The notes under the pieces were generated by a model. It did not search any database. It saw only the letters and a list, made by a program, of their open reading frames with translations, and was not told where the DNA came from. The position numbers were made by a program, and so were the translations under genes. Positions 48,031-58,739 of a stretch of 64,000 bases of DNA are shown here, piece by piece. Position 1 is the stretch's first letter. The number at the start of each line of letters is the position of its first letter. Source of the stretch: Pleurodeles waltl (Eukaryota > Chordata > Amphibia > Caudata > Salamandridae); contig NC_090437.1 of the NCBI RefSeq assembly GCF_031143425.1, positions 850,715,978-850,779,977 on the forward strand, given 5' to 3'.

Positions 48031-50327
48031 ATCAGTATTCGTATAGCGCATCTCTATCACCCCTGAGGGTATCCGGGCGATGAGGTTCCGAAGATCTTAG
48101 TCAACGAGCCACATTTTGAGTCTCCTTCTGAAGTCCACATGGCAAGGGTGCTGTTCGTAGGTGGAGAGGCAGATAGTTCCAGGTCTTGGCAGCGATGTAG
48201 GAGAAGGAATGTCCACCACTGTGGCTGTGACGAATGCAGAGGGTGTGCGAGGGGCTGGGAGGTGGAGTGCAGGTGTCTGGAGGGTTGATGGAAGTTCACC
48301 AGGTGGTTGACATATGCTGGTCCCTGATCATGTAAGACTTTGTAGGCTTGCATAAGAATCTTGAGCTGGCTGGGGAGCCAATGGAAGTTCCTGAGGTGGG
48401 GAGTGATGTGGGTTTGTCTGGGAAGGTCAAGCACGAGTCTGGCTGCTGTGTTCTGTATGGTCTGGTGTTGGGTGGAGGTGCCGGAGTACTGCCCGTTGCT
48501 GTAGTCTAGCCTGACGATAGCCTGGGTGACAGTCTTTCTGGTGTTAATGGGGATCCATCTGAAGATTGTACTGAGAAAGCAGAGGGTGTAGAAGCAGGAG
48601 GCGGCTATTACATTTATTTGGTACTTTTTTGGTGAGTTTGCTGTGAAGTGTAATGTTGAGTTTGCGGGTGTTGGTCCAAGCTCGGAGGGCCACCCGCTGC
48701 TGCCCCATAGAAAGATGTGTTTCCTGAAGACAGCTCTTCTGTCTTGTCCGAGCTGAGCTTAAGGCAAACGATTTTCATCCAGTTGGCGACACTGGTCATG
48801 GCGTTACAAAAATTAGTTCTAGTGGTGGAGGTGCCTTCGGTGAATGAGAGGTTGAGTTGTGTGTTGTCTCCGTAGGATATGATGGTGATTCTGTGGGATC
48901 TGACTGTTTGCCAGGGGAGTCATGTAAATGTTGAACAGGGTGGGGCTGAGGGATGATCTTTGGGTACGCCACAGAGGTTTGGATATTAACGGTGGCGGGC
49001 AGATTTCCTGGAAGGAAGGAGGCGATCCATTGAGGGCGTTCCTCTGGACGCAGATGCTGTTAAGCCTGTTGATGAGAATGTTGGGTGGTGGGATACGGTG
49101 TTGAATTTTGCTGACCGCTCGAGGAGGATCAGGGCAGCTGTCTCCCCACGGTTGAGGAGCTGATGTCAGTGCTGCGATCAAGTCAGTCTCTGTGCTATGG
49201 TTGGCAGAGAAACCGGATTGGGAACTGCTGGGGAAGTTGTTATTCTTCCAGTGTTAGTTGAGCTGGTGGTTGATGGTCTTCTCAAGGACTTTGGCAGGGT
49301 ACTGGAGCAGAAAGATGGGCAGTAATTTTTTAGCTCACTGGGGTCAGCAAAGGGTTATCTCAGGAGAGGTCTGGCCTCAGCATGTTTCCATCTGTCAGGG
49401 AAGGCTGCCTTGAGGATAGAGGCGTGGAGGATGTGGTAAGTTCCATGCAGATTTCCTTGGTTCGGCGGTTAAAAAACATGGTGGGGGCAAGGGTCAGTGG
49501 ATGCTTCTGAGTGGATGGAGGACATGATAGCTGTGGTGGTATGCATGGTGAGCATAGCCCATGTAGTGATCACTTGGTTGGTGTGGTGTGCCTGGGTGGG
49601 CCAAAGTTGTTGAAGTTGAAATTAGTGGGTTGTGTTTCAAAGTTGTAGATGGTGGCTATCTTGCTGTGGAAATAGTCCGATAGGCTGCCTCAGAGTTCTT
49701 GGGAAGGGTGAATTGTGTTCTCTGTAGCCGAAGGGGAGGAGAATTCCTTGACTGTTGAAGAGTTCTTTTGTGTGGTTGGCGCTTGTTTTGATGCGGTCCA
49801 CGAGGCCTGCTCTTTTTGTGTCCTTGATTCGTTGGTGGTACTTGAGGGCTGATTTGTAGGTGGCTCGGTCAGAGTGTGTTTTTTTTTTTTTGATGGTGCA
49901 CCATTGTTTCTGAAGTCGTTTGCAGTTGTGCTTCACGGTTCTGAATTCTGTGATATACCAGCTTGTTTGTCTTGGGCTTTGTTGGCTTTGGTTGGCTTCA
50001 TAGTCGGGGGCACAGACATCTGTCAGCACATTTGGTAATCTGTCAGAAAAGTTCTGGATGGCCTGCTCTAGGTGTGACACAGCGTTGGGCTGGATGGTGC
50101 TGAGGGCCGGTGTCCACTGGGTCTCAGTTGCTTTGTTCCAACTGTGGTGAGAGGAACTGGGGGCTTTGTGGTGCTGCCCTGGGCACCTCCGATGCTGAAG
50201 TATACCATGGCGTGGCCGGCCCAGGTGAGTTCTGTGATGTGGCTGTACTTGACTCTGTCGCTCGATGTGAAGATCAGGTCAAGAGTGTGCTGTTCTTTGT
50301 GTGTGGGGTCTGTGACAAGCTGGGTGA
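48030..50327 (-). mobile_element. 5'-truncated LINE (CR1/L2/Rex1-like group)
   Basis: A - strand non-LTR retrotransposon lies inside the DIRS RNase H. Its 3' end carries the simple tail seen here as TCAATCAGTATTCGTATAGCGC. The pieces run from the end of the endonuclease (SFTQLVTDPTHKEQHTLDL at about 50330-50270), through a connector (WYITEFRTVKHNCKRLQKQW, 50080-49637), to RT traces (RSSLSPTLFNIYMTPL near 48950-48900) and a C-terminal HLRNFHWLPSQLKILMQAY block (48434-48300). That C-terminal block is typical of the Jockey-superfamily group of LINEs. All frames are broken; the subfamily is not certain. Confidence 0.82.
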
Positions 50328-51029
50328 AGCTTAGCTCTGAAGACCTTCCTGGCCAACAGCAGAGGAAGGCTGGTACAGGCCCTAACAAACACAACCACCA
50401 TGTGGTACTACAACAATAAGGGTGGTGTTGAGTCTTGGATTTTGTACTGAGAAGCTCTTCACCTCTGAAGTTGGCTAAGACATCCAAACATTTTCCTAGT
50501 TGTGAACTACCTGCTGGGTTCTTTGAACTCCAGGGTGGAGACTAGCTCAGTTGACAGCATCTTGTGAATAACTATTCGCGGTTGTACCCTGAAGTGGCAC
50601 AGGGCATCTTTTGACAAATGGGGGTGGGGGGCCTGGCTGGATCTTTTTGCAGCTGCTGAGAATGCACAGTGTCCTTGCATTTGTGTTCTGAAGTTCCCAA
50701 GAAGACCGTGTCAGGGAGACTCATTCCGACTAGAGTGGATCAGGGTACTGCTATAAACCTTTCTGTCCCTACCTCTCTTACACTATGTTGTGAAGATAAG
50801 GAACGGCCGGGCTCAAATCATCTTAGTGGTGCTGGATGAAGCAAGGAGAGTGTGATACCTCAAAACGTCTGTGAATGAGCATCTATCCCAGATCAGACTT
50901 CTGCTTCAGAAGGCTCTTCTGTCACAGCAATGGGGGTTCCACACCTGGCCTTCACAATTTATACCAAGATGTCTTATTGTTTATTTTGTCTTTGGCACAG
51001 CAAGGTCTTGCAGTGGGCACCATTAAACT
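50327..51029 (+). pseudogene. DIRS RNase H C-terminal part and recombinase start
   Basis: After the LINE, the DIRS frame resumes with LALKTFLANSRGRLVQALTN and TTTMWYYNNKGGVESWILY, then stops. WLDLFAAAENAQCPC (50635-50680) and DSFRLEW follow. From about 50940 a helical segment LLFILSLAQQGLAVGTIKLL fits the N-terminal core-binding domain of the tyrosine recombinase. The second DIRS interrupts it at about 51030. Confidence 0.72.
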
Positions 51030-51297
51030 TTTACGTTCGGTGGCATGTGTGGCTGTAGATACACATGCTCTGCATACTCCTGCCATCTAGTGTTGTGTCC
51101 GGAGTGGTGCAAGTCGTTTTTCTTCAAAGAAGCATTTCGAGTTACGGAATCAAGTGACTCCTCTCGGTGATAGTGTGCATGGGCATCGACTCCTTCGTTT
51201 AATTGTTTTCTCTCTGCCGTCTGGTTCAGATGTGTCTCTACGCTCCATCTTTTGACTCGCTCCGGTTTGAAATCTTTTTTCCGTCTTCTCTTTTTCA

Positions 51298-53537
51298 ATG
51301 GTATTGTTTCAATTGAGCATTCCTAACTTAGCGCTTGTCTCGATTCATCAGTCCAGGCACCGACCGTGCGCCCTCCGGGGTGTCTTCACTCGTCTCCGGT
51401 CTACCTCGCCACACAGCACCAACCACTATGCTAAACTGATGGAACAAACGCTGTTTCACTTCCATCCTCTGTGCCATGCTAAATTTCTCCACACCGACCA
51501 ACATCCGTTGTGTAACTTGTGCCTCTCCCCTGATCACCAGGAGTTTAACTGTGACTCCTGCAGATCTTTCCGGTAGAAGAAAATGCTTTGGGACCAAAAG
51601 GCGCATCAACTGGAAGTGGTGCACAAGTCTCCGGATGATGCCCCAGACATCTTTGGGGAGGGACACGCCCAGTAGGAACCTGAACAACAGGAAGAGGCCT
51701 TTTCTATCCAGGACTCCGATGTGCAGTGGGACATCAAAAGCCACCTGGTAACATCTGCACAAAATGTGAGTACTGTGGCCTGTTCTACCGACCCCAAAAC
51801 TGTGAAAAAGCCCCTTTTAGAGGTCACCGGTCCCCCACTGCCACCAGGCCATGGCCATACTCTAAAATCTTTTTTGGCTGCCCCACCTGCCAGCCTGGAA
51901 AACAGCCAAGACAAAGCCATCATCTTGAGCTTTGACCTCCTAGACTTCGGCCAGAGACATCGCTTCCATCTCGGTCCAAACTTTATCTCTGAGCCAACAA
52001 GCCCCAGCCTCCACCTTGGTGCCAACAAAATAGCACCAACCGTAACCTTTGATGCCGAAATCCACAGATCTGAAAACCTTGGAGCAGAAAGATTCTAGTC
52101 AGTCTTCGGCTACACCATCTCCTGTGAAACCAATCCTAGAGACTATAGATGCTAGTCAGTGCAGCCTCCATATTCAGGAGGGTACAGGACACATTATTGC
52201 TTCTCCTCCTGTACTGATAGAGGAAGCTGTCTTTTCAAGAATTCCTGGATACTTCTCCATCTTCAAAGAGAAGAAGTAAGGTAAAGACCACCAGCCCACC
52301 TCTCAAGCCTTCTCAACCTCCTTCTGTAAATCATCTCCTCCACCTTCCTCCCCTCCTAATTCTCCTGCCTCACCTAATCCAGATTATACGCCTCAAGGAT
52401 TCTCCTTTATATGTTGGGGAAGATTTGAGTGGGACACTGCATGACCCGGATCCATGGGACAGTTATGACCCTGACCAATGATCCGGACTTATATCCCGCA
52501 CACCCCTCACCACCAGAGGATACTACATCTTACCAGCAAGTAGTTGCAAGAGCAACCGCTTTTCACAATGTGGAACTACACAAGGAACCTATTGAACAGG
52601 ATTTCCTTTTTGATAAACTTCCATCTACTCACAGGGAGATCCAATTTCTCCTGATGCTCCTTAGCATGCTTCGTCATGCAGATTACATTTTCAAGGAGGC
52701 CGTTCGCTCTAAGGTTATCACCTCTACAGTAAACAAAAAATGTAAACCTGCCCCTCAGACCTATCACACATTAGGTCACAGGTCCATCCGGATTCCATTG
52801 TGGCCACCACTTCACATCAATGTGGCAATAGCTAGGCCACAGGTGAATCTCCTGAGAAGAGCAAGAAAATCGACGCTGCCGGTAAGAGTGTATTGCCAAT
52901 TTCCAGGCGTTACTGGCTGGATATCACTGGGATGGAGCTCCTCCAATTTCTCCTAGATGAGCACCACAATAGAGGGCAACAAATTGGTGCTGATGGGCAA
53001 ACAATCTCTAATAATTCTATCCGTTGTGCCCTGAGCGCTGCAGATGCAGCTGCAGGCGGTATCAATACAAGTGTCCTAATAAGGAGGCATACATATTTCT
53101 GCTGCTTGGTTTTCAAACTAGAAGTACAGCAAGTGGTCCTTAACATGCCCTTTGATAAGGAGCATCTTTTACAGTACACAGATACAGCAAAGGCCATGGG
53201 TGCTCCACAGCTCACAGTTGCCCCCCCCCCCCCCCCCCCCCTTCACAAAGGAGCACTTTTTGGCGCACCACTTTCAGAGTTGCCTACAGATCCACATTCT
53301 CCGAGGAGTCTACTTCCCAAACTAGACAGCCTCCGCCTTCCTATTCCAGGGGTTTCTATAGAGGGTCCTGCAGAGAACAACAAGAAGGGCAGAGGTAAAA
53401 GCAGGAGGCGTTTCCTCCACTGCAAAGCAGTGACTACCTCAGTCTTTCCCCTACTCATGCCACACCGGTCTGGGGACAGCTCCAAAACTTTCATTCAGAA
53501 TGGGCCAACCTTATCACGGGCCAATGATTTAAGGTAG
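51298..53537 (+). pseudogene. DIRS ORF1 (gag-like), second subfamily
   Basis: It starts at 51298 with FQLSIPNLALVSIHQ and has a Cys-rich block HPLCNLCLSPDHQEFNCDSC (51505-51565) with the Cys spacing of a zinc-binding start. Further open pieces are 51721-52098, 52429-52956 and 52893-53537, the last holding LLQFLLDEHHNRGQQIG and NSIRCALSAADAAAGGI, similar in layout to the helical ORF1 C-terminus of the other copies. A pure C run (53221-53240) lies near the end. Several frameshifts and stops are present. Confidence 0.72.
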
Positions 53538-53539
53538 AT

Positions 53540-54300
53540 CCTCCTAAAGTGAGGGCAAGTGTCCCTTTGGGAAAAACAGACCATTGGACTACTGCAAAAG
53601 TTTTGCTTTTGAAGTACATGTGATAAACCTACCCTTCGGTCATGACCCGACCCTAAATCTAAGGTATGGTGGCTAATATGGAGGTTTCTTTTTTCTAACC
53701 TTTTTTCCATATCTTTTTTCAATTACAGACACACAGTAGGTCTCCATAGTTAGAACGAGGCGTTAGTAATTGGTCCTGATAAAACGCCACTTGATTTGTA
53801 GAGACTTTGAAAAGGGGTGAAACATGTTGACCTATGCAAAGTGATAGAAGAGAGGATTCTTTTTTCCTTACATTATTTCACGGGAAGTGCAAGAACATTA
53901 TTTTTGGTGGCACTCCACTATAGATGTAATAAACACATAGCTTGGGAGTTCTATAGTCAATTTTAACATTCACTTTCCATGCCCTCACTTTCTTTATTCA
54001 TAGGGCTAGTACATCCCTGTGCTCAATCAGATGGCATTATCTAAACGATCTCTGGCAAAGAACCCCCTTATGGGGCCTCTATGACATTGCAGCACCGGTT
54101 TAACGAGGAGCAGGCCCAAGGATGAAGCCTGCCACCTATTTGGGTGTTTGAGGGCCTTGGCTTCAACTTATAGAAGTGCCTAGGTTGACCTGCGTTTACC
54201 TTGGGGGGGGGTCCCAGTTGGATCTCTTGTTTTCGGAACAATGTACCTTTATGTAATATATATAACTGTTAGGAGGCTGTACACTGGACCGTCTATTACA
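53540..54300. other. DIRS (second subfamily) interior without coding motifs
   Basis: Where reverse transcriptase, RNase H and recombinase would be expected, this stretch has no motif and only short frames. G run at 54204-54212. Confidence 0.55.
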
Positions 54301-54739
54301 ATTCCCCTACCCCAGTCATTTGGAAATGTGTATCGACAGCCACACATGCCATTAAATGTAAAATGTTACTTACCCAGTAAGCATCTGTTCATGGCATGCA
54401 GTGCTGTAGATTCACATTTACTCTCACGCCTCCCTGAAACCTGTGACTGTTCCAGTTACATTATCATTGTATATATTTGTACATCTGTAGTTACATTTAC
54501 ATGGACTTCTTTCTCTCTACTTCTTCTACCCTCCTTTTCGCACCTGCCTGCAAGAAAACAGTCTAACATAGGAGTCTGTGCCCATGTGAACTGTCACTGA
54601 GCAGGAGTCACTAGATCCTGTGACTTGAAATGCTTCTTCGAAGAAAAACAACTTGCACCATTCTGGACACAACACTAGATGGCAGGAGTATGCCGCACAA
54701 GTGAATCTACAGTACTACATGCCACACACAAGTAACATT

Positions 54740-55150
54740 TTCCTTGTCAACCCTTTTGGCTTTCTAGTGTTTGCAGCACCAGTCCCACTTGTTCAAATCA
54801 CCTGTTGTGATCAGATACCTTATATGTTTAACACACATTTCCCCCTAAACTCTTTGTGATGCCACAGTGGAATCATAATTTGATCCTGACTTTCTTCATG
54901 GGAACCAAAGAGCAGCTGTTTGCTGCATCTTTTGATGATGGAGACCGTAGTCTTCGTTGCGAATACTTCATTTGTTGTGAGCGAGTTCCGGATTCTCTCA
55001 GTGCACTTTGTTTCCGAGACAAACAGATGTGGGGGTCCATACACAAGTTCATAAAGCACTACAGCCAGGTACTTGTTACTTGGGGGAGCACAGGGCCTGT
55101 TCACCCTGCAGAAGCTTTTGACTGTAGGCCATTCCATAGACCCTCCAACT
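54740..55150 (+). pseudogene. DIRS recombinase, later part (outer copy)
   Basis: After the inner DIRS the outer copy resumes. The frame from 54856 reads PQWNHNLILTFFMGTKEQLF, then passes a decayed catalytic region, and ends with MWGSIHKFIKHYSQ (55030-55068). There the HKFIKHY block corresponds to the segment holding the catalytic Tyr at the recombinase C-terminus. The central part with the His-x-x-Arg box is missing, so a deletion lies between 54930 and 55020. Confidence 0.72.
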
Positions 55151-55388
55151 AGGAAGGTATTGCATTGGCATCAATTCTAAAGGTGGCAACTCTCTATTTG
55201 AAGGTATCCATCAGAAGAACAAGTTACTTACTTTTGGTAATGCTTTGTCTGGTGCATACTCTAACTGCAGATTCCTCCCTGCCCTCCTGCTTCCCTGTTC
55301 TTTTGAACAGTCTTTTTCCATCTAAAAAGTTCCCAAGCTATAGATCGGCCCACTGGTGCTCAGATTGTCTTTTTTGAGCACAGACAGA

Positions 55389-55545
55389 GGGCCTGATTTA
55401 GAGTTTGGTCGACAGGGTTACTCTGTCACAGACTTGACGGATCTCCTATCCACTGTATTACGATTCCATAATACCCTATGGAAATTGTAATAAGGCGGAT
55501 GGAATAAGTCACGAGAAACCCTTCCGTCAAGATCTAAATCGGGCC
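55389..55545. mobile_element. MITE, palindromic, about 157 bp
   Basis: It starts GGGCCTGATTTAGAGTTTGG and ends AGATCTAAATCGGGCC. The two halves are inverted copies along most of their length, meeting near CCATAATACCCTATGG (55469-55484). It lies inside the terminal region of the large DIRS. No coding capacity. The target duplication is not certain (AGAG occurs on both sides). Confidence 0.78.
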
Positions 55546-55869
55546 AAGAGTCGAGAAAGAAACTGGCATCCGCGCACGAGGGTGGTGGCTCAGTTTGTCA
55601 CTTCTAAATGGAATGAAGTCTGCGCAGAGCTGCACAACGCCACCTAACAATATGTGGAAGCACTGCTGTGTGAAAATTTCAGGCTCCAGTCGGGTGCCTG
55701 GAGGTATTATAACATTAAGGAGTCTATGATTTGATAGCGAATCCACAACAAAGAGCATTACTGAAAGTAACTTGTTTGTATTAATCCGCTTCACAGATCC
55801 TCTCCTGGGAAGGTAATCCTTTGATATCTGTCCTATGGCGAAGAATCTGAGCTTAGAGCCATCTATCAG

Positions 55870-56265
55870 AATAATAAGTTATTTACCTTGGGTAATGCTT
55901 TTTCTGGTGGAAATATATTGGGCACATTCCTGACTGCCATTCCTCCTCCCCGTTTTGTGGAATGGCCTCTTTTGAACAACGTAAGGGTTCAGCACGCTGT
56001 GAACAACAATTTTACATGCTTTGCATCTGAGGGAGCAGCAAGGTAAAAGACAAGCAACTTGTGTCAGCGCATAGAGGTGGTGCTTGTATGTTGTTGTGCC
56101 CAGTCAGTTCTGAGGCAGTGTGGAGTCCCATGATGCCACCTAGTGACATGCTGCACCACTGGGGAAGTTTTCTGGGTCCAGTTTGGTACCCAAAGAGTGG
56201 TCTAAGGCGAGGAACCTTCTGTTAGACTATACACCAGAAGAGTGTTACTGAAGGTAAGTAACTTG
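55870..56265. mobile_element. DIRS terminal-repeat-only element before NEIL3 exon 10
   Basis: The left end AATAAGTTATTTACCTTGGG, then AATGCTTTTTCTGGTGGA, pairs in inverted form with the right end TACACCAGAAGAGTGTTACT, then GAAGGTAAGTAACTTG. The inner sequence is the non-coding terminal part of a DIRS. It has no ORF and lies about 240 bases upstream of the exon 10 acceptor. Confidence 0.7.
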
Positions 56266-56501
56266 TGTTCTTCATACAGTGGTAAACACCTCTGAGACTT
56301 GGCTGCTGACTGTCACCAACATTTTAAACATAATATCTGCATAGAAACCATTCAGTAAATTGTATATTATTGTATTTCTGAATAAGTTTCCCCTAGAGTT
56401 GCAGACACCCTTCAGAAACTGAAGTAAACATTGGTGAAGTTTTGTTTAAAAGTTATTGCCTAATTAAATATTAACATTTAAAAATTGTCTCTTTCCCACA
56501 G

Positions 56502-56684
56502 TGGGCTGATCAACACTTTCCTTTCTGCAATCATGGCAAACGCTGCATCATGAGAACTGTCTTCAAACTTGGTCCCAATAATGGAAAGAACTTTTATGTG
56601 TGTCCATTTGGAAAGGATAAGCAATGTCAGTTTTTTCAGTGGGCAGAAAATGGCCCAGGAATGAAACTTGTGCCGGGTTGCTAA
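56502..56684 (+). CDS. NEIL3: NEIL3 last exon with second GRF zinc finger and stop
   Basis: This is the terminal coding exon. It completes the first GRF finger with W-A-D and then encodes the second: HFPFCNHGKRCIMRTVFKLG, then PNNGKNFYVCPFGKDKQC, then QFFQWAENGPGMKLVPGC and stop TAA at 56682-56684. The zinc ligands are in GRF order; the Gly-Arg-Phe triplet is replaced by G-K-N-F, as in the second finger of human NEIL3. Acceptor CTCTTTCCCACAG|TGG at 56501/56502 has a strong pyrimidine tract and phase 0. The last residues ENGPG..PGC match the human C-terminus in pattern, so this end is complete. Confidence 0.96.
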   Translation, partial: WADQHFPFCNHGKRCIMRTVFKLGPNNGKNFYVCPFGKDKQCQFFQWAENGPGMKLVPGC

Positions 56685-57000
56685 CGTTTCACTGTAAAAG
56701 TGTGATGGGTATATGTTTTAAATATGTTTTGAGTTATAAACTAATATTTCTTTAATATATTTAGTCTAACAGGCTTAAATACCTAATAAACAAAAAACAA
56801 AGTAGCTTCAACATTATATTCCTGTATATTGTGATGTTTCACTTTTAATCCTTTCTAGTTCAGCAAAAAAAACGGAATTTTCAACAAAATGTTAATAACA
56901 GATTCTGATGTGTAAAATAATTAAATTCAAAAAGATTTAAAAATTAAGCATAAATATTTATATAATTTGGGAAATAAAGTTGTATGAAAGCCACACCTAG
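56685..57000 (+). promoter_or_regulatory. NEIL3: NEIL3 3' UTR with polyadenylation signals
   Basis: This is AT-rich sequence after the stop codon, with two AATAAA hexamers at 56785-56790 and 56973-56978. The first would give a 3' UTR of about 120 bases and the second about 310. Which is used cannot be told from sequence. Confidence 0.75.
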
Positions 57001-57555
57001 CTAATATTTATTTAGACTTTTCACAAAGATTCTCACTTTCATCACTTTAAACATTGTATCAAGATGCTATTCACTTGTTTGATGTTTTTTGGATTTATTT
57101 TATACCCTTGTACAATCTTGAAGTGTAACTACATTTTTAAGTTTATATCACCATTGGAAAATGAATAGAGCTTTATTAAATGAAAGAAGCAAATGTGTTT
57201 TATTTTGTTGTGGTTTGAATGGGTACGCTCTGTCTCGCCTCAGGGAGAAAAAAAGCATAACGAATTGGGATGCATTCACAGCTTCTATTCTAGGGCCTCA
57301 AATTTAGCCTGCAGCCTCGTGTTTGGGGAAACAACATATTTATTCATCATTTTGTGTCTATTAATCATTGATTCAACCTTTTCAATTGCCCCCTCCATTT
57401 AAGTGACTATCTGATCCAGGAGGCCACAATCCAGCTTAATTCCAACCACATGTCAATTTATCAGGTGCTTGATGCCTTCAAAGGTGTCCATTTTACGGTG
57501 TATCTCCTGGGGTTCCCTCTGCAAGCATGGACACCAGCAGAACCTTATTTTGAGA
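57001..57555. other. Intergenic sequence downstream of NEIL3
   Basis: No gene seen. The piece at 57420-57545 is more GC-rich and may be an old repeat fragment. The short + strand frame at 57193-57402 has no motif. Confidence 0.5.
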
Positions 57556-58670
57556 AATTGTGTTGTTGATTGAATGGGTGAAACCCTACTTAAGCAACAG
57601 CCACAATCATTGCCAGGGTTAACCACAAAAGTCAGTAAATTAACCTGAGCTGGCAGACATGAAGTCAGGCATACTTGGAGGCAATTTGTAAAGTATGTAT
57701 GCTGTATTTAAACAGTGAAAAAACAACACAAGAAAGAAAATCACACAAATTTAGAAAAATATAGTAAATGTTCATAAATCTGAAAACAAAAGAACAAAAA
57801 TCAAATCAGAGAACTGGAGATATGAAACTTTAGATTTAGATAAAAGTAGTGCTAAAAGGTGAAAAACACCAACTTAGGGCATCTGGCTGTGCTGGACTAG
57901 GACAAACTTAAAAACTCAGGCCGCCCGCAGCTGAGCACAGGCAGGGTACAGGACCAAGTGTGGCCTCTGAGGATTGTATATTATATCCTAGGTGTGCAGT
58001 CTGCATAGCCTTGCTTTGCAAGAGTTTCTGTCACCCAGCATTGGTTCCGATGAATCTATGCAGTAGGGTTTTGTGCCACTTTCTGACAGTTCCAATGAGC
58101 TGTGCAGCGCAGCTTTATCAGGCTTTGCGTCACTAGGCTCCCATTCTGCTGAATCAAGCATGTGCAGCGAGGCATTGTGACACTTTCATTGTTTTTTATA
58201 AGGCTGGCAACTGCTCAGTTGTGCGTAGCTTGTCTTTGGAGGAATCTTCAGTTAGGCCAGAAGGAGCTCATTCTTATGTCAGCCCAGTACGTGAGCAGAC
58301 ACCAATTGGGGATCAGAAACTCCCTACAGCAGAGGCCACCAGTGCACAAGCAGGAAAGTTACAGGTAGCTTAATTGCAGCAGATCAGCTGGGCAGTTACA
58401 GGGGAGCCTCTGGAGCTTGTCATGTCCCTGTAGCTAAGAATAAAAGGTCAGTCAGCTGATGCTTGGAGTCACTCAGGTTGCCTGGAATGAAGAGAGCATG
58501 TCCAGTTATCCTTCTCGGGCAGCAGTGCAGACCTCAGTCGGCACGGCACTCCTGGCAGCAGGGCAAGCTTTCTTTTGTAGTGGGACGTACTAAAAGGATC
58601 ATTGGGGATGATGGGCTTCATTCTCGTAAGTGCCCACCTTGGCAGTGTAGTTTAATGCTTACATGTGCAA
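57556..58670. repeat. Possible LTR-like repeat, diverged
   Basis: The stretch from 57580 to 57850 (GAGGCAATTTGTAAAGTATG, an A-rich stretch with AATTTAGAAAAATATAGTAAA) resembles the left part of the repeats at 10004 and 63195, where GGCAATRTGTAAAG occurs at the same place. The right part is GC-richer with no coding capacity. Ends and target duplication were not found. Confidence 0.45.
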
Positions 58671-58739
58671 AGTGAAATCTGTTCAGCATTATTGTTTACC
58701 TACCAGAATGTGTTTTTGCTTCCATGGGCAAAGTGAAAG

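Larger units (their letters stand above)
51030..54740 (+). mobile_element. DIRS-type retrotransposon, second subfamily, RT and YR deleted
   Basis: It has long inverted termini. The left end 51030-51145 (CTCTGCATACTCCTGCCATC, then AGTGTTGTGTCC) is the reverse complement of 54632-54740. A third, internal copy of terminal sequence is at 54320-54420 (GTATCGACAGCCACACATGCC), as expected for DIRS. Its termini differ from those of the other DIRS copies here. ORF1 runs 51298-53537. Between 53.54 and 54.3 kb there is no RT or recombinase, so the element is a deletion derivative. It lies within the recombinase of the outer DIRS. Confidence 0.83.
45500..55790 (+). mobile_element. DIRS-type retrotransposon, most complete copy, with LINE and DIRS insertions
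   Basis: In order: ORF1 (45540-46620), reverse transcriptase (46640-47640), RNase H (47640-48030 and 50327-50880), recombinase (50880-51029 and 54740-55150), then terminal repeats with ATCAGAAGAACAAGTTACTTAC (55208-55229) and an internal inverted copy (AACTGCAGATTCC at 55264). The final right terminus is near 55730-55770. Two insertions split it: a - strand LINE in RNase H and a second DIRS in the recombinase. The left terminus was not recognised and may be truncated. All frames are broken. Confidence 0.8.
554..56684 (+). other. NEIL3: NEIL3 gene, 3' part (exons 7-10 by human numbering, with introns)
   Basis: This is the 3' half of a NEIL3 DNA glycosylase gene. NEIL3 removes oxidised bases, prefers single-stranded DNA, and unhooks psoralen- and AP-site-derived interstrand crosslinks at replication forks in the nucleus (family knowledge). 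The window shows, in order, a RanBP2/NZF zinc finger, a Ser/Pro-rich linker and two GRF zinc fingers, which is the C-terminal layout of vertebrate NEIL3. Exons are 554-720, 22553-22949, 42079-42250 and 56502-56684. Intron phases are 1, 2 and 0, and each donor phase matches the next acceptor, so about 305 codons read through without a stop. The glycosylase and H2TH exons must lie before base 1. The introns (21.8, 19.1 and 14.3 kb) are filled with retroelements. Confidence 0.95.
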
